Assembly (NCBI GenBank): GCA_000231825.2
Contig: JH720293.1
Coordinates: forward strand, 2,895,480 to 2,959,479
Direction of reading: 5' to 3'
Length of the DNA: 64,000 bases
From: Tetrahymena elliotti 4EA
Taxonomy: Eukaryota > Ciliophora > Oligohymenophorea > Hymenostomatida > Tetrahymenidae
Position 1 is the first letter of the stretch, and each line of letters begins with the position of its first letter. Under the pieces are notes generated by a model. It saw only the letters and a program-made list of their open reading frames with translations, ran no database searches and was not told where the DNA came from. A program made the position numbers and the translations under genes. Positions 27,220-37,728 of the stretch are shown here, one piece after another.

Positions 27220-30200
27220 ATGTGTGAGAATCTTTCAAAAATAACAAAAAGTTAAAATGATAAAAGAGAATACAAAGCAATTCGTCTTGAGAACAAGATG
27301 ACAATTCTCTTAGTTTCTGATCCAGGTATTTTTGCATTAAATTGATTATGTTTTTAGATAGGCTGAATATTTTTATGATTTATTTTTAGAAACTGATAAG
27401 TCAGGTGTTGCAATGAATGTATTTGTTGGATAGCTAGAAGATCCAGTTGGAGTAATAATATATCAATTTATTCTCTGAAGCAATTGCTAAAAGCTCAATG
27501 CTTACTATTGCTAACTTTATTTCTTTTTTTTATGTTATAGCGTGAAGGTATGGCTCACTATTTAGAGCATATGCTTTTTTTAGGAACAGAAAAGTATCCA
27601 AATTAGTCTGAATACATGGATTATCTTTCCAAAAATTCTGGTCTTTTTAATGCTTACACAGCTTTGATGGAAACTAATTACTTCTTTGAATGCTCTAATT
27701 CTGCATTTGAAGGAGCTATTGATCGTTTTGCTTAATTCTTTATTGCTCCACTATTTACAGAGAGCTGTGCAAAAAGAGAAATGAATGCAGTAAACAGTGA
27801 ACATTAATTGTACTTCAAATAGGATATCTGGCGTAACTTCTAACTTTTTAGACACTCAGCTAAGAAGGGCAACCCTTTAAATAAAGTATTTTTTTCATAT
27901 TTATTTATTGTGAACATATTTTTTAATATAGTTTGGTGTTGGTAGTTTAGAAACACTTGATCACCCTAACATCAGAGAAGATCTTATTCAATTCTATGAA
28001 AAGTACATTTTATTCCTGATCACTTTAACTTCATACAAATAATCTAAAAAACAGAAAATTAAAAAAATTATTTTTAAAAAACATAAAATAGATACTATAG
28101 CAGCAACTAAATGAAACTAGTTGTTTATGGAAATTAATCAATCTAGTAGTTAGAGAAATTAGTGATGAATACATTTTGGTCTGTCAAAAATAAGGATATT
28201 GATGCACCAAAATATGAAGAGAAGCCTTTTGATGAAACTAATTAGGGTAGTTTCTGGAGAATCACTCCAGTTAAAGATGAAGATTATGTAAAAAAAGAAT
28301 AAAAAAATAGTATTTTATTAATATATTTATTATTACTAGCTTAAATTTATATGGACCATAGACCATACTCTTCCTCATTACAAAAGCAATCCTGCAAAGT
28401 ATATCAGCCATCTCATTGGACATGAAGGCTAGAACTCTTTGCTTTCACTTCTTAAAGCTGAAGGATTAGCTGTAGAATTATCTTCAGGATATTATGATTA
28501 CATGAACTCATTCACGATTTTTGAAATAGAAATCAAACTAACTGCAAGTGGTTTAAAGAACTACTAGAAAGTATAATATGATTAAATAAATTTATATATT
28601 TATCTGTATAAAACTCCAAATAAAATTAATTTAAGGTTATAAATGCAACTTTTGCTTATTTGAAAGTTCTTCGTTAAAAAGGAGTTTAAGATTGGATCTT
28701 TGAAGAAATCAACCTTATGAACAAATTGAAGTTTGATAATGTAGATAAATAAAAGATTATGTAATACATTCTTAGCCTTGCTTCAAAATTGTAATATTAT
28801 GAAGTTGAAGATATTCTCGTCTAGCCTTACTTATTTGAATCTTTTAACAAAGAGTAAATCCAAAAATATATTGATTCATTACAAACCAGTAACTTAAGAA
28901 TATTCTTGTAATCTAAATCACAAGAAGAGTTCTGTGATTAAACTGAACCTATCTATGGTACAAAGTATAGCTGCGAGAATTTCAATGATCAAATTTTATA
29001 ATAATTTTCTGATCCTGATTTGAGTTTCATCAGCTCAAACAAGTAGCTTGATCTCCCTCCTAAAAATTAGTTCATTCCTAAATCTATGACCATATTTGGT
29101 AATAAGAATGATGAAGATTCTCCAAAGTTACCTGTTTAAATTTCGGATAATGTTTGGTTTAAGTAGGATAACACCTTCTTGACACCAAAAGGACAAATCA
29201 GCTTATTTATCTACTATAAAGAGTAAATTTTTTATTTTTTAAATTGATGATAATATTCTTTCTTATAAAGTTGTGACATTATAAACAATGTCTAAAATAC
29301 CATGCATGCTAAAATATGGGAACATTTATTCAATGATTCTGTTAATGAATTGACTTATATGGCATCACAAGCTTATTTAAGTTTTAAATTATCAGTAACT
29401 CCAATCTACATCAAGTTAGACTTTAAGGGTTTTAATGATTCATTACCCGAGTTTGTTAAATAAATCATAGAGGAGTTAGCAACTTTTTCACCTATCTAAA
29501 ATTCATAGGCCTTTGATATGAGCTACCAAGAAATTGCTAAAGATACAGAAAATTTCTTCAAAAACCCTCCCTTTTAGCAAACAGCTCCTTACTTAGATTA
29601 CTTAATTCGTACTGGTCACCACTCTCCCTATTCAAAAGCTAAAGCTGTTAAGTAAATCACTTTCTAAACTTTTGTTGAATTTAGTTAGAAATGGATGAAG
29701 AATTTACGTTTTGAATGGCTAATAGTAGGTAACTTTGAAAAGTAAACAGTCCTAGATCTTACTGAAAAAACTATTACTAGATTATAATAGAGAAATTTTG
29801 AAACAATTTAACAATTTGAAATCAACTAAATTCGTGCTTATTAACTTTTACCAAACTAAACAATCGTTTGGTAGAGAGAATTGCCTTAAGGAGATGAGAA
29901 TTCTACTTGTAAATAATAATTAATATTTTTAATTAATTTTAAGATTTTACACTATTTTTTAAATAGGCACGAAATTATATTAGCATGATGGAGAATTAAC
30001 AATTAGAGTTCATAATTTACTTGACTTGGTATAAACTTTCTTGAAAATTCCTGCTTTCACTCAGTTAAGAACTATTGAGTAGCTGGGATATGTAGTATTC
30101 ACAGTAGTAAACACAAGAAGTGGAATTGGTGGTATCTTTTTCACTGTATAATCTAATGTCAAGCCACCAATCGAAGTATCAAATAGAATCAAAGCATTTG

Positions 30201-30654
30201 TTTAATCTATGGAAGAAAAGCTTACTTAAACAACTGAAGAATAGTTTAAAACACTTGTTGAAGGAGTAAAAAATACTATCAAAGAAAAAGACACAGATAT
30301 TTTTGCTGAAGCAGCTAGGTATGAAGAAGCAATCAACACATAGTACATTTTTGGAAAGAGTAATTTTATTTTGTCAATTTCAATAAATATTAAATTAACC
30401 TTAAAATTAAAGAATAAAAAAGAGTTGAAGACATTGAAAATATTACTATTGAAGAATTCATTAAATTTTCTAAAAATTTACTCTACACAGATCCTAGAAG
30501 TTTAGAATTTTATTTGGTTTCTGAAAAGCATAAAGAAGAGCAAAAATAATTGCTCGATGATTTAGTTCATAATGAAAACTATGCATACTACTAGGATATA
30601 GAAACTGTTCAATCTAGATTAGCTTTATACCCTTATTATTACTCTAAAGTTTGA
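27220..30654 (+). CDS. insulysin-like zinc metalloprotease (peptidase M16A)
   Basis: Ten exons: 27220-27325, 27390-27451, 27541-27885, 27932-28002, 28092-28287, 28340-28570, 28636-29222, 29271-29908, 29967-30359, 30413-30654. They give 956 aa, the usual length for insulin-degrading enzymes. The inverted zinc motif is REGMAHYLEHMLFLGTEKYP (HxxEH at residues 62-66), and the third zinc ligand lies in REMNAVNSEHQ. The middle and C-terminal inactive M16 domains are also present, including the region FTQLRTIEQLGYVVFTVV, which matches the conserved late segment of the family (usual RTKEQLGYIV). No signal peptide is seen, so a cytosolic peptide-degrading role is likely. Intron 4 (28003-28091) is assigned by the family alignment: it joins FYEK to YYSSNQMKLVVYG. 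All ten exon phases are consistent. Confidence 0.93.
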
Positions 30655-31307
30655 CTTAACTGAAGATAATTATAAAAATATTTTTAAATATCAAATCACT
30701 CTAAAATTTAATATTTTTTGTAAGTAACTTTTGCAATTGATTGATTATTTGTTTCCAAAATCTCATATTTTTTTATCTTGTTTTCTGAGTAACTAAAAAA
30801 CTTAACTTCTTGTTGAATAAACAATTACATAAATCATTTCATTCATGTATTTCCAATAATTATAATTTTTATCAATTAAAATAATAATATCTTATTTGTT
30901 TTTAAATTAATTTATAAAAGAAAATAGATCAATCACAAACTTTTTAAGTAATTTACAAACTTGAAAAAAGATAAAAATCATTAAAAAAATATATTTTTTG
31001 AATATTTTCACTTACTTAATAATTCAATCTGTTTACCAGAATTTTAAATAATGTGATGAATGAAATTAATTTTCCATACTATAATTTTATGTAAATAAAT
31101 TTGTTTAATAAATTAACAATTATGATAATAAATAATAAAATATAATGATATATAAAAACAAATTTCAATAATGATAATAATATTATATTATAAAGAGATG
31201 CAATGAATAAAAAATTTAAGTAATCATCTCTATTTATATTTTTAGAAATATGTTTTTTTTCACATAATATTTTTTTAATAATTTATGTTATGATTTAGAA
31301 TATAATA
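30655..31307. other. convergent intergenic region
   Basis: AT-rich DNA between the 3' ends of the insulysin gene (+) and the FHA gene (-). No gene seen. Confidence 0.6.
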
Positions 31308-34300
31308 TCAGCTAGTTGTATCTAAATCAGGTCTTTCGTTATTACTATTTTCCTATTCGACTTCCATTTAATCATCTAAATTATCTAGGTTAAAGCTGTA
31401 TTTTGGCTTAACTTTTTTAACATTGTTATTACATATCTCTATTTTAAGAATAGAGTCACTTATTTTTATTTCAGATCCATCCTCTATTTCTTTTTAATCA
31501 CTTTCTATCCTTGATTCACTTTTTTCTCTATAATCATTCAAAGAAATCCATGTACCATTAGCACTTTCTCTGGTCATATCTCCGTCCTTAAGTTGCCACT
31601 TTCCTTTGCTAATTAAAAAATATAAAATTAAATTAGTTGACTAAAATAATAGAAATAGCAATTTAAAACAATTTAAAAATTAATCTATTAATTACCTATA
31701 ATATATCCTGGATTGTTTTCTTGAAATAGTATTTATATTAATTTGAATGGTGCATTCTTAAGAGCGACCTATCTTGAATCCTTATTCTAGAGCTTACTGA
31801 CTATAGACAAATAGATGGTTTGATACTTAGGTAGAGTTTACTTTAAGCTTTACATAGGGTCTGAAATTCTTTTTACTATCAACAAGCCATGTTGTATTAT
31901 TTTATAAATCATTATCCTGCTAATTATTCAAAGCTTCAAGTTTTTACTATTCTTCTGCTGTTAAACCATGTATTGTTGTGTTTTATTTTTTCTCATAAAG
32001 TAGGAAGTTCATGAAATCATTTTCATCTGCAATCATATTATTTGAATTTTCATTTCTCATTACTTCATTATCTTCTCTCCCCTCATCCTTTTACATAGAA
32101 TGATTGTGGTTTACTTCTAATATATGGAATTAAGTCTCTGCTCCTATCAAGAAAACTTATCCTTTTTCTATTACTTAGGATTTTTCATAACGAATCTTTA
32201 TGAATGTTCCTTAGGCACTACCTATATCAACAATATAAAATGAATTTTTAGGACGGACAAACTTCCAAATCAATCTGAGTACAACATCAGGAACTCTTTA
32301 TTGAATATTTGGTAAGAAACTATTTCTTTTGATTGCTCCCAAGAATAATTAGAAGTCATATGGAGGCAATCTTGGAATACGGAAACCATATTTATAAACA
32401 ATTTTGCAATGAATTCTTGAAATGGCTCTATCAGTAGGAGGAAGGACAATATCATTTGGATGAATTTCATTTGGTTCTCCATTTTAAAAAGATTCATTTT
32501 ATTTAGCACTTTCCTATCTACCTATGATGATATCATCAGTTGCTGTGTTTTTTTTAGATTTAACCATTCCCTTTGGAGTGATAAAGTAAACATTATTTTA
32601 ATTAGTATTATCTTAATTTGTTTTCATGACAGTAACCTTCATGTAAGGCTCTGATTAGTCATAATCTTAAGGATGCTAGTTTTAGCGATAAGTATAATAT
32701 TTACTTTTTACTTCAGGAGGTAAGTGATTTTATTTCTGAACTTAACTTCTATTAGCTCCTGAATAATTATTATTATTTTAATTTGATGGTTGTTAGAATT
32801 AAATTTGTTATTATGGTTATTATTAATTTTATTACTATTATTATTATTATTATATTTAATTTTATTACTATTAAGACTATTGTGCTACTACTTACGAGAC
32901 TATTTATTATTGTTGTTGAGATGTTACTCTTGCAGAACCTTATACAGGTTAATTATGAGTTTCTAAAGGTAATTCTCCTTCTATTCCAGATTATTAAGTT
33001 GGTAAAAGTCCATTAATTAAACGATAATTACTTCCTCTATAAATTTCATTATTTTGAGGCATTGAGAAAAATTATGTATTAGCTACTGGTATCCTTTGTA
33101 CATTTGAATGATTTTAGTTAATTAATTGTTAAAATTGTTGAATATTAAATTAGAAATTAGATGAGTGAAATTAGGGATGTTACTATTATTAGTTATTATT
33201 CAATACAGCTTTTTAAGTTACCTGTTATAAATTAAATGAAAAAGGTAATGAAGGAGGCTATTAATTTTGTTGCATATTAAGCTAAGATAAAGGTAATTAT
33301 GATTGGATTCTACCATCATAATCTGATCTATCTGTATTGATAGTTTAAGGATTTTAATTCATTTACAAATTTTATTGACTAGCAATTTAATTTGAACCTT
33401 AAGCATTAGTAGGAGGTAAAGATGGTATATTTTAGGCTTAATTGCTATTTAAAAATCCTGCAGCTAAATTGAATAATTAAGGATTTTGTGGGGTTCTTAA
33501 CTAAAATTGCTACAAATATTGCTAAATTGCTTAATTTGTGTAGCTACTATTGCTGTTTTGGTACTGAGGTTAAGATTATTAGATTTCATTTTAATTCATT
33601 TGTAGCTATCTATTTCTAGCATTAGCTTCAGAGTTCTAGCTAATAGGAGGAATTTAGTTTGTAATCAATTAAAGCTAGAGAATAGGATCATTTAAATATT
33701 ACTATGAATTAGCTGCTTATTGCTCAGCATTTAATGGGAAATTGGGAATAATTTCTTTTTACGAGGCTTAAAAACCACTATCATAACTTTTTGAATTTGA
33801 ATTATCTTTCTTAATGCTCTTTATTACTTGCTCAGATTTTTTTTATTTTTAAATAGGAGATTTCTTTATAGCAGGTTTTATACCAAAATTTTCTGAGTGT
33901 CTAAGTAAGAATTATTCTAAATTTCTCTAATGTGCTTTCATAATCTGGGCTTTAATCATATTTCTTTTGATTTTTTATCTTTAAGAATTTTCACTTTCTT
34001 CTTAAAACAAATCTTCAAGAAGATTATCTTTCTTAACTTTAACCTTACCAATAGCTTTATTCTTAGGATATTTTTGTTACTCTGAATATAACTTATTAAC
34101 TTCTTAAAACTGTTGATAATCTTTGATTTCTTTTACATTTTGCTGATCTTCATCATTCTCATTGTCATCATCATCATTTTCATTGTCATTGTCATCATCA
34201 TCATCATCTTCATTATCATCATCATCTTCGTCTTCTTCATCATCGTCATCTACATCTTCAAAATTATCATCATCATTTTCATCGTCTTCTTCTTCATCAT

Positions 34301-35129
34301 CATCATCATCATCATCTTCATCGTTATCATGTAAAATATTTTTATAGTACGCTGGGATATTTTATTCTTGAAATTTATTTTGTTTTTAATCTTCAATCTA
34401 AGCATCTAATTCTTCATTAATTTCAATAATTTCTTCTCTCTATCTTTTATTTTTACATTTTTTTCTTGACTTAATACTTTGCTAGCTTTCTTTCTGATTT
34501 TAATTTAATCTGATATCTTTCTGTTAAATTATGGTAGCTTTATTCAAAACTAAACAAATATCTTCTTCTTCATCATTATTATCTTCATCATTTTCAAAGT
34601 CATTTTAATTAATTTTTTAGTTTAATTTTTCTAAGTCACTTTTCTATTTAAAATTGTTTTTCATAGAAAGGGCTTAGATTTTATTTTGATTTTCTAAATT
34701 TAATCCAGCCTATTAATCTGAACCATGTTCAGATACCATTTTACCTTCTGCTTCCATATCTCTGTTATTCTTTTTCTAAATAGATTTATACATTTATTAT
34801 TACTATTTTAAGATCTAGTCTCCAATCAATTTTTAAAATTATTGCTAAGTAGGACTTACAGTAGGAAAATTTTACTGAGCAGTAAGGAAATTTGGCATTA
34901 TATGAAGATTATTTCCATTGAGTAATTACATCAACTGTGTTTATTTTGAATTTACCTAAACATTTGCTTATTGATCGCTGTTGTTTGAGTGAAAATTATT
35001 ACTAACCTAAGAGGAAATCTGCATTTAATTAGGTTGCTATTATTACTATTACTAAGAGTTGGCTATAGATAGATTTGTTGAATTATTGAGGATTTATAAG
35101 GGATATATTTCTTTGCTACCACCAGGCAT
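31308..35129 (-). CDS. large low-complexity protein with two C-terminal FHA-type domains
   Basis: Minus-strand exons 31696-35129 and 31308-31608 (87-nt intron) give 1244 aa. FHA domains bind phosphothreonine peptides. The first lies at about residues 860-1010: PPTDRAISRIHCKIVYKYGF, then FYIVDIGSAQGTFIKI and a final GQVFLIG strand. The second lies at about 1120-1210: FKIGRSQECTIQININTISR, then KGKWQLKDGDM and ESANGTWISL, with the conserved GRS, SR and NGT positions. The intron interrupts the second domain. The N-terminal 850 residues are Gln/Asn-rich, with a long Asp/Glu stretch (coded by 34150-34331) and a polyQ stretch (coded near 32762-32870). There is no kinase or RING domain. Signalling or nuclear scaffolding is likely, but no specific ortholog was recognised. 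I checked most of the long exon for in-frame TGA and found none. Confidence 0.85.
32762..32870 (-). repeat. trinucleotide-rich tract coding polyQ/N
   Basis: The plus strand is dominated by TTA/ATT units. Read on the minus strand in the frame of the FHA gene they give runs of TAA, TAG and CAA, that is polyglutamine with Asn interruptions. It is a candidate length-variable repeat inside a coding exon. Confidence 0.75.
34150..34331 (-). repeat. ATC/TTC repeat coding an Asp/Glu tract
   Basis: Plus-strand (TCA/ATC)n with TTC interruptions. On the minus strand, in the FHA gene frame, it codes a nearly unbroken Asp/Glu segment of about 60 residues. Long open frames on the plus strand here (poly-Ser or poly-Ile) are by-products of the repeat. 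Confidence 0.85.
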
Positions 35130-35272
35130 ATTAGCTAACTTTTTTATATTTTTAAAATGTAATTTTTAATTCTTTTTCGAGATTTATCTTTAATTTTCAC
35201 TTTCAGTTTATAATTTTGAGTTATTTTAGTATTTGGGTGAAGAGAATTTAAAAGAAAAATGATTTACTCCTA

Positions 35273-35650
35273 ATGCCACTTATGGCCATTGAGCTTAGTA
35301 AGGCCAAGGTGATTACTAGCTATTTGGCTGCTATTAGTTTGAAGCTTAAGATTAAATTTTATTTGCTTACATGGCTGATTACAAATTATCAGGTTATTGC
35401 TGATTTAATAGCAAAATACTTGATTATTATTGCTGCTATACATTTTAATTTAAAATTTGCTAATTCTAAGAAGGCGATTGAGCTGGAGAATTTTAAGATG
35501 CCCCTTAAAGAAAGCCATTCTATTATTCTTAATTCATTTAATTAGTGTTCATCAAATTTCTATCATTTTATTAGCCTTAACTTTTGCTATTCATTTTTAT
35601 TTTTGTCTAACTAAACTTTTATTTTTTACCCTCAATATTCTCCTTCCTGA
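35273..35650 (+). CDS. possible small protein (125 aa), unrecognised
   Basis: An ATG at 35273 opens 125 codons to a TGA. The segment is clearly GC-richer than its surroundings and uses GCC, AAG, GCT and CAG codons like real genes in this window. The product would be hydrophobic and Leu/Ile/Ala-rich (MPLMAIELSKAKVITSYLAA at the start). However, the opposite strand is also open across the same block, in a frame starting with an ATG near 35505, so the coding strand is not settled. No family was recognised. It could also be an unprocessed remnant or a 5' exon of the FHA gene. Confidence 0.25.
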
Positions 35651-35992
35651 TAACTTTTCTTACTTTATCAATTGGAATCACTTTTGATTATATAAAAATT
35701 GTTTTGATATTTTCTTCTTTTATTTTATTATTTATATGATGAGATGAAATTTCTTTACTCTTTTTTAATTATGTATTTTCAAATTTTTCTATTGTATTTA
35801 GCTAATAAAGTGTGCCTGAAATTATTACTCCAACTTGGCCTTGTTATTTTAAATTTAAAACAAAAATATTTGCTATAAAATCAATTTATTTCAATGCATT
35901 AAAGCTAAAACATTTTTAATTTTCAATAAAATCTAACTAAAATATTTATTAATAAAAACATTTTTTTTCAAACCAAAATAACAAGAAAAAAC

Positions 35993-36006
35993 AAGTGTTC
36001 GAGAGA
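35993..36006. repeat. 14-base motif, copy 1
   Basis: The sequence aagtgttcgagaga occurs here and again at 36268-36281, upstream of the tRNA-Arg cluster. In DNA this AT-rich, a repeated GC-containing 14-mer within 300 bp is unlikely to be noise, but its role is unknown. Confidence 0.6.
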
Positions 36007-36267
36007 AGACTCAAGAGAAAACACACTAATTTTATAAATAAATTTTATCAAGATATTTTAGAATCTAGCCAAATATTGAAAGGATAACATTACAAGATAT
36101 ATTTTAGAATATTAAATCCTAAAATAAAGCAAAATTAAGTTTCCAAAAACATTATAATTTTTTATCTGGAGTTGAGATACAATAAATTTATTTAACAAAC
36201 CTTCTTAATAAAAAAAAACTTAAGATTAAAAATTTAAATAATTACTGTAAAAAGCTAGATAATTAAA

Positions 36268-36281
36268 AAGTGTTCGAGAGA
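36268..36281. repeat. 14-base motif, copy 2
   Basis: Second exact copy of aagtgttcgagaga (first at 35993-36006), about 380 bp upstream of the first tRNA gene. Function unknown. Confidence 0.6.
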
Positions 36282-36659
36282 TGATTTCCCAAAATTATTT
36301 AAATGAATCTGTAATTTAATAGAATAATTAATTCATTCTATTGAATTTGGATGGTATTTACTTAATTTTAGCAACTACTTAAAATTTTTAACTAAAATAT
36401 CATTTAAATCATAAAAATATGTGCTTTTAAATTATTAAATTCTCATTTCAAAAAATTTAGCATTTGTTTTATGCTTTATATTTGCTGTTTTTTTCAAGAA
36501 CAACTTCAAAGTAAACTATAAATATTAACAACAACATTTTTTATTTTATAAATTAGCGCGTTTTTCTATTGTTCTTAGAAATTAGCTCAATTTTAAAATA
36601 TTAGTATAAATCCCAAAAATAAAACATAATAATTTTTTTTTTTTAACTTTATCATTCAA

Positions 36660-36731
36660 AGCCGAGTGGCGCAATGGTAGCGCAGCAGACTTCTAATCTG
36701 AAGGTTGTGGGTTCGAGTCCCACCTTGGTTG
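36660..36731 (+). tRNA. tRNA-Arg (anticodon UCU), copy 1
   Basis: A cloverleaf folds: acceptor AGCCGAG/CTTGGTT (with G-U pairs), D stem GCGC/GCGC, anticodon loop CTTCTAA with anticodon TCT, T stem GTGGG/CCCAC, loop TTCGAGT. The internal A box (TGGCGCAATGG) and B box (GGTTCGAGTCC) are present. It decodes AGA, the main Arg codon of this genome. The 27-43 pair is a G-A mismatch. CCA follows directly in the DNA, then a long T run that would stop Pol III. Confidence 0.95.
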
Positions 36732-36936
36732 CCATTTTTTTTTTTCTCATCACAATTTTTAAAAAATTTAATATATTTTAAATGTGAATCTATTATCAAT
36801 CATTTTAGAAATTTTTACAATAGATTTATTTTTAAAAATAAGAAAAATATATTTTAATAGATCGCTAATTAATAAAAATAAAAAATTTCTTTAAAGAAGG
36901 AAAATTAACAAAGATTTTTCATAAATTATCATTCAA

Positions 36937-37008
36937 AGCCGAGTGGCGCAATGGTAGCGCAGCAGACTTCTAATCTGAAGGTTGTGGGTTCGAGTCCCAC
37001 CTTGGTTG
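36937..37008 (+). tRNA. tRNA-Arg (anticodon UCU), copy 2
   Basis: Identical in sequence to copy 1. It also shares the 11 bases just upstream (tatcattcaaa) with copy 1, suggesting a recent duplication that included the flank. It is followed by genomic CCA and a T6 terminator. Confidence 0.95.
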
Positions 37009-37095
37009 CCATTTTTTCTTAAAATTTATTCATAAAATAAAAATAGATGCAAGAATAACAAAATAAAGAGATTAATATATTAGATTATCGAGCAA

Positions 37096-37167
37096 AGCCG
37101 AGTGGCGCAATGGTAGCGCAGCAGACTTCTAATCTGAAGGTTGTGGGTTCGAGTCCCACCTTGGTTG
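37096..37167 (+). tRNA. tRNA-Arg (anticodon UCU), copy 3
   Basis: Identical in sequence to copies 1 and 2, with a different upstream flank except for the three adenines. It is followed by genomic CCA and TTTTTATTTT. Confidence 0.95.
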
Positions 37168-37253
37168 CCATTTTTATTTTACTCAAAAAACTTCTTAGCA
37201 ATCAAATAAAAAATAATAAAATTAAAAGAAAAAATTTTATTATTTATTGTTAA

Positions 37254-37325
37254 AGCCGAGTGGCGCAATGGTAGCGCAGCAGACTTCTAATCTGAAGGTT
37301 GTGGGTTCGAGTCCCACCTTGGTTG
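37254..37325 (+). tRNA. tRNA-Arg (anticodon UCU), copy 4
   Basis: Identical to the other three copies, starting 158 bp after copy 3. It is followed by genomic CCA, one C and a T9 run. The four genes are in the same orientation and have separate terminators, so they are probably independent Pol III units. Confidence 0.95.
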
Positions 37326-37728
37326 CCACTTTTTTTTTACATACTTTCCATTTTTCAAAAATAAATTTTCAATTAAAAACTCTCCAAAAGTATTAATTAA
37401 ATTCTCCATACACTATTTAAAGAAACTTTTTCTCATAATTAAAATTTAGCAAATATTAATTCTAAATATATGACTCATAATAATTAATTTTTGTTTTATT
37501 TGTAGTCAAAAAAAACCTTTTAGATAAAATATATAATTTAAATTACTTTTAAGTTATTAATTGTTATTGAAAATTAGAAAAACTTTAAAATCTAAAAAAT
37601 GTAATTCCTATCTAACTTTATGTTTTTTAATATAAGTATTTTATTTAAATATTTAAGAATGAAATAACTAATAACTATATAACTATGAAATAAAAAAGGA
37701 ATTATTATTTGGTATATTTAGGTTTTAT
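37326..37728. other. intergenic, tRNA cluster to coiled-coil gene 3' end
   Basis: AT-rich spacer that includes the terminator of tRNA copy 4 and the 3' end region of the minus-strand coiled-coil gene. No further tRNA copy or gene seen. Confidence 0.6.

Larger units (their letters stand above)
35130..36659. other. intergenic region between FHA gene and tRNA cluster
   Basis: Contains the promoter side of the FHA gene, an unusual GC-richer block at 35254-35650 (listed separately), and two copies of a 14-base motif at 35993 and 36268. The rest is AT-rich with poly-A/T runs and no recognisable gene. Confidence 0.5.

Noticed and set aside
32270..32509. Minus-strand frame starting MLNKMNLFKMENQ
   Set aside because: Another frame of the same DNA encodes the FHA motif SRIHC and DIGSAQGTF.
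34113..34347. Long plus-strand open frames giving poly-Ser or poly-Ile/Phe proteins
   Set aside because: They are the opposite strand of the Asp/Glu-coding repeat of the FHA gene; composition follows the repeat, not a protein family.
36660..37325. CRISPR-like or transposon repeat array
   Set aside because: The repeated unit folds as a tRNA with A and B boxes and Pol III terminators; spacing is irregular and there are no terminal repeats.
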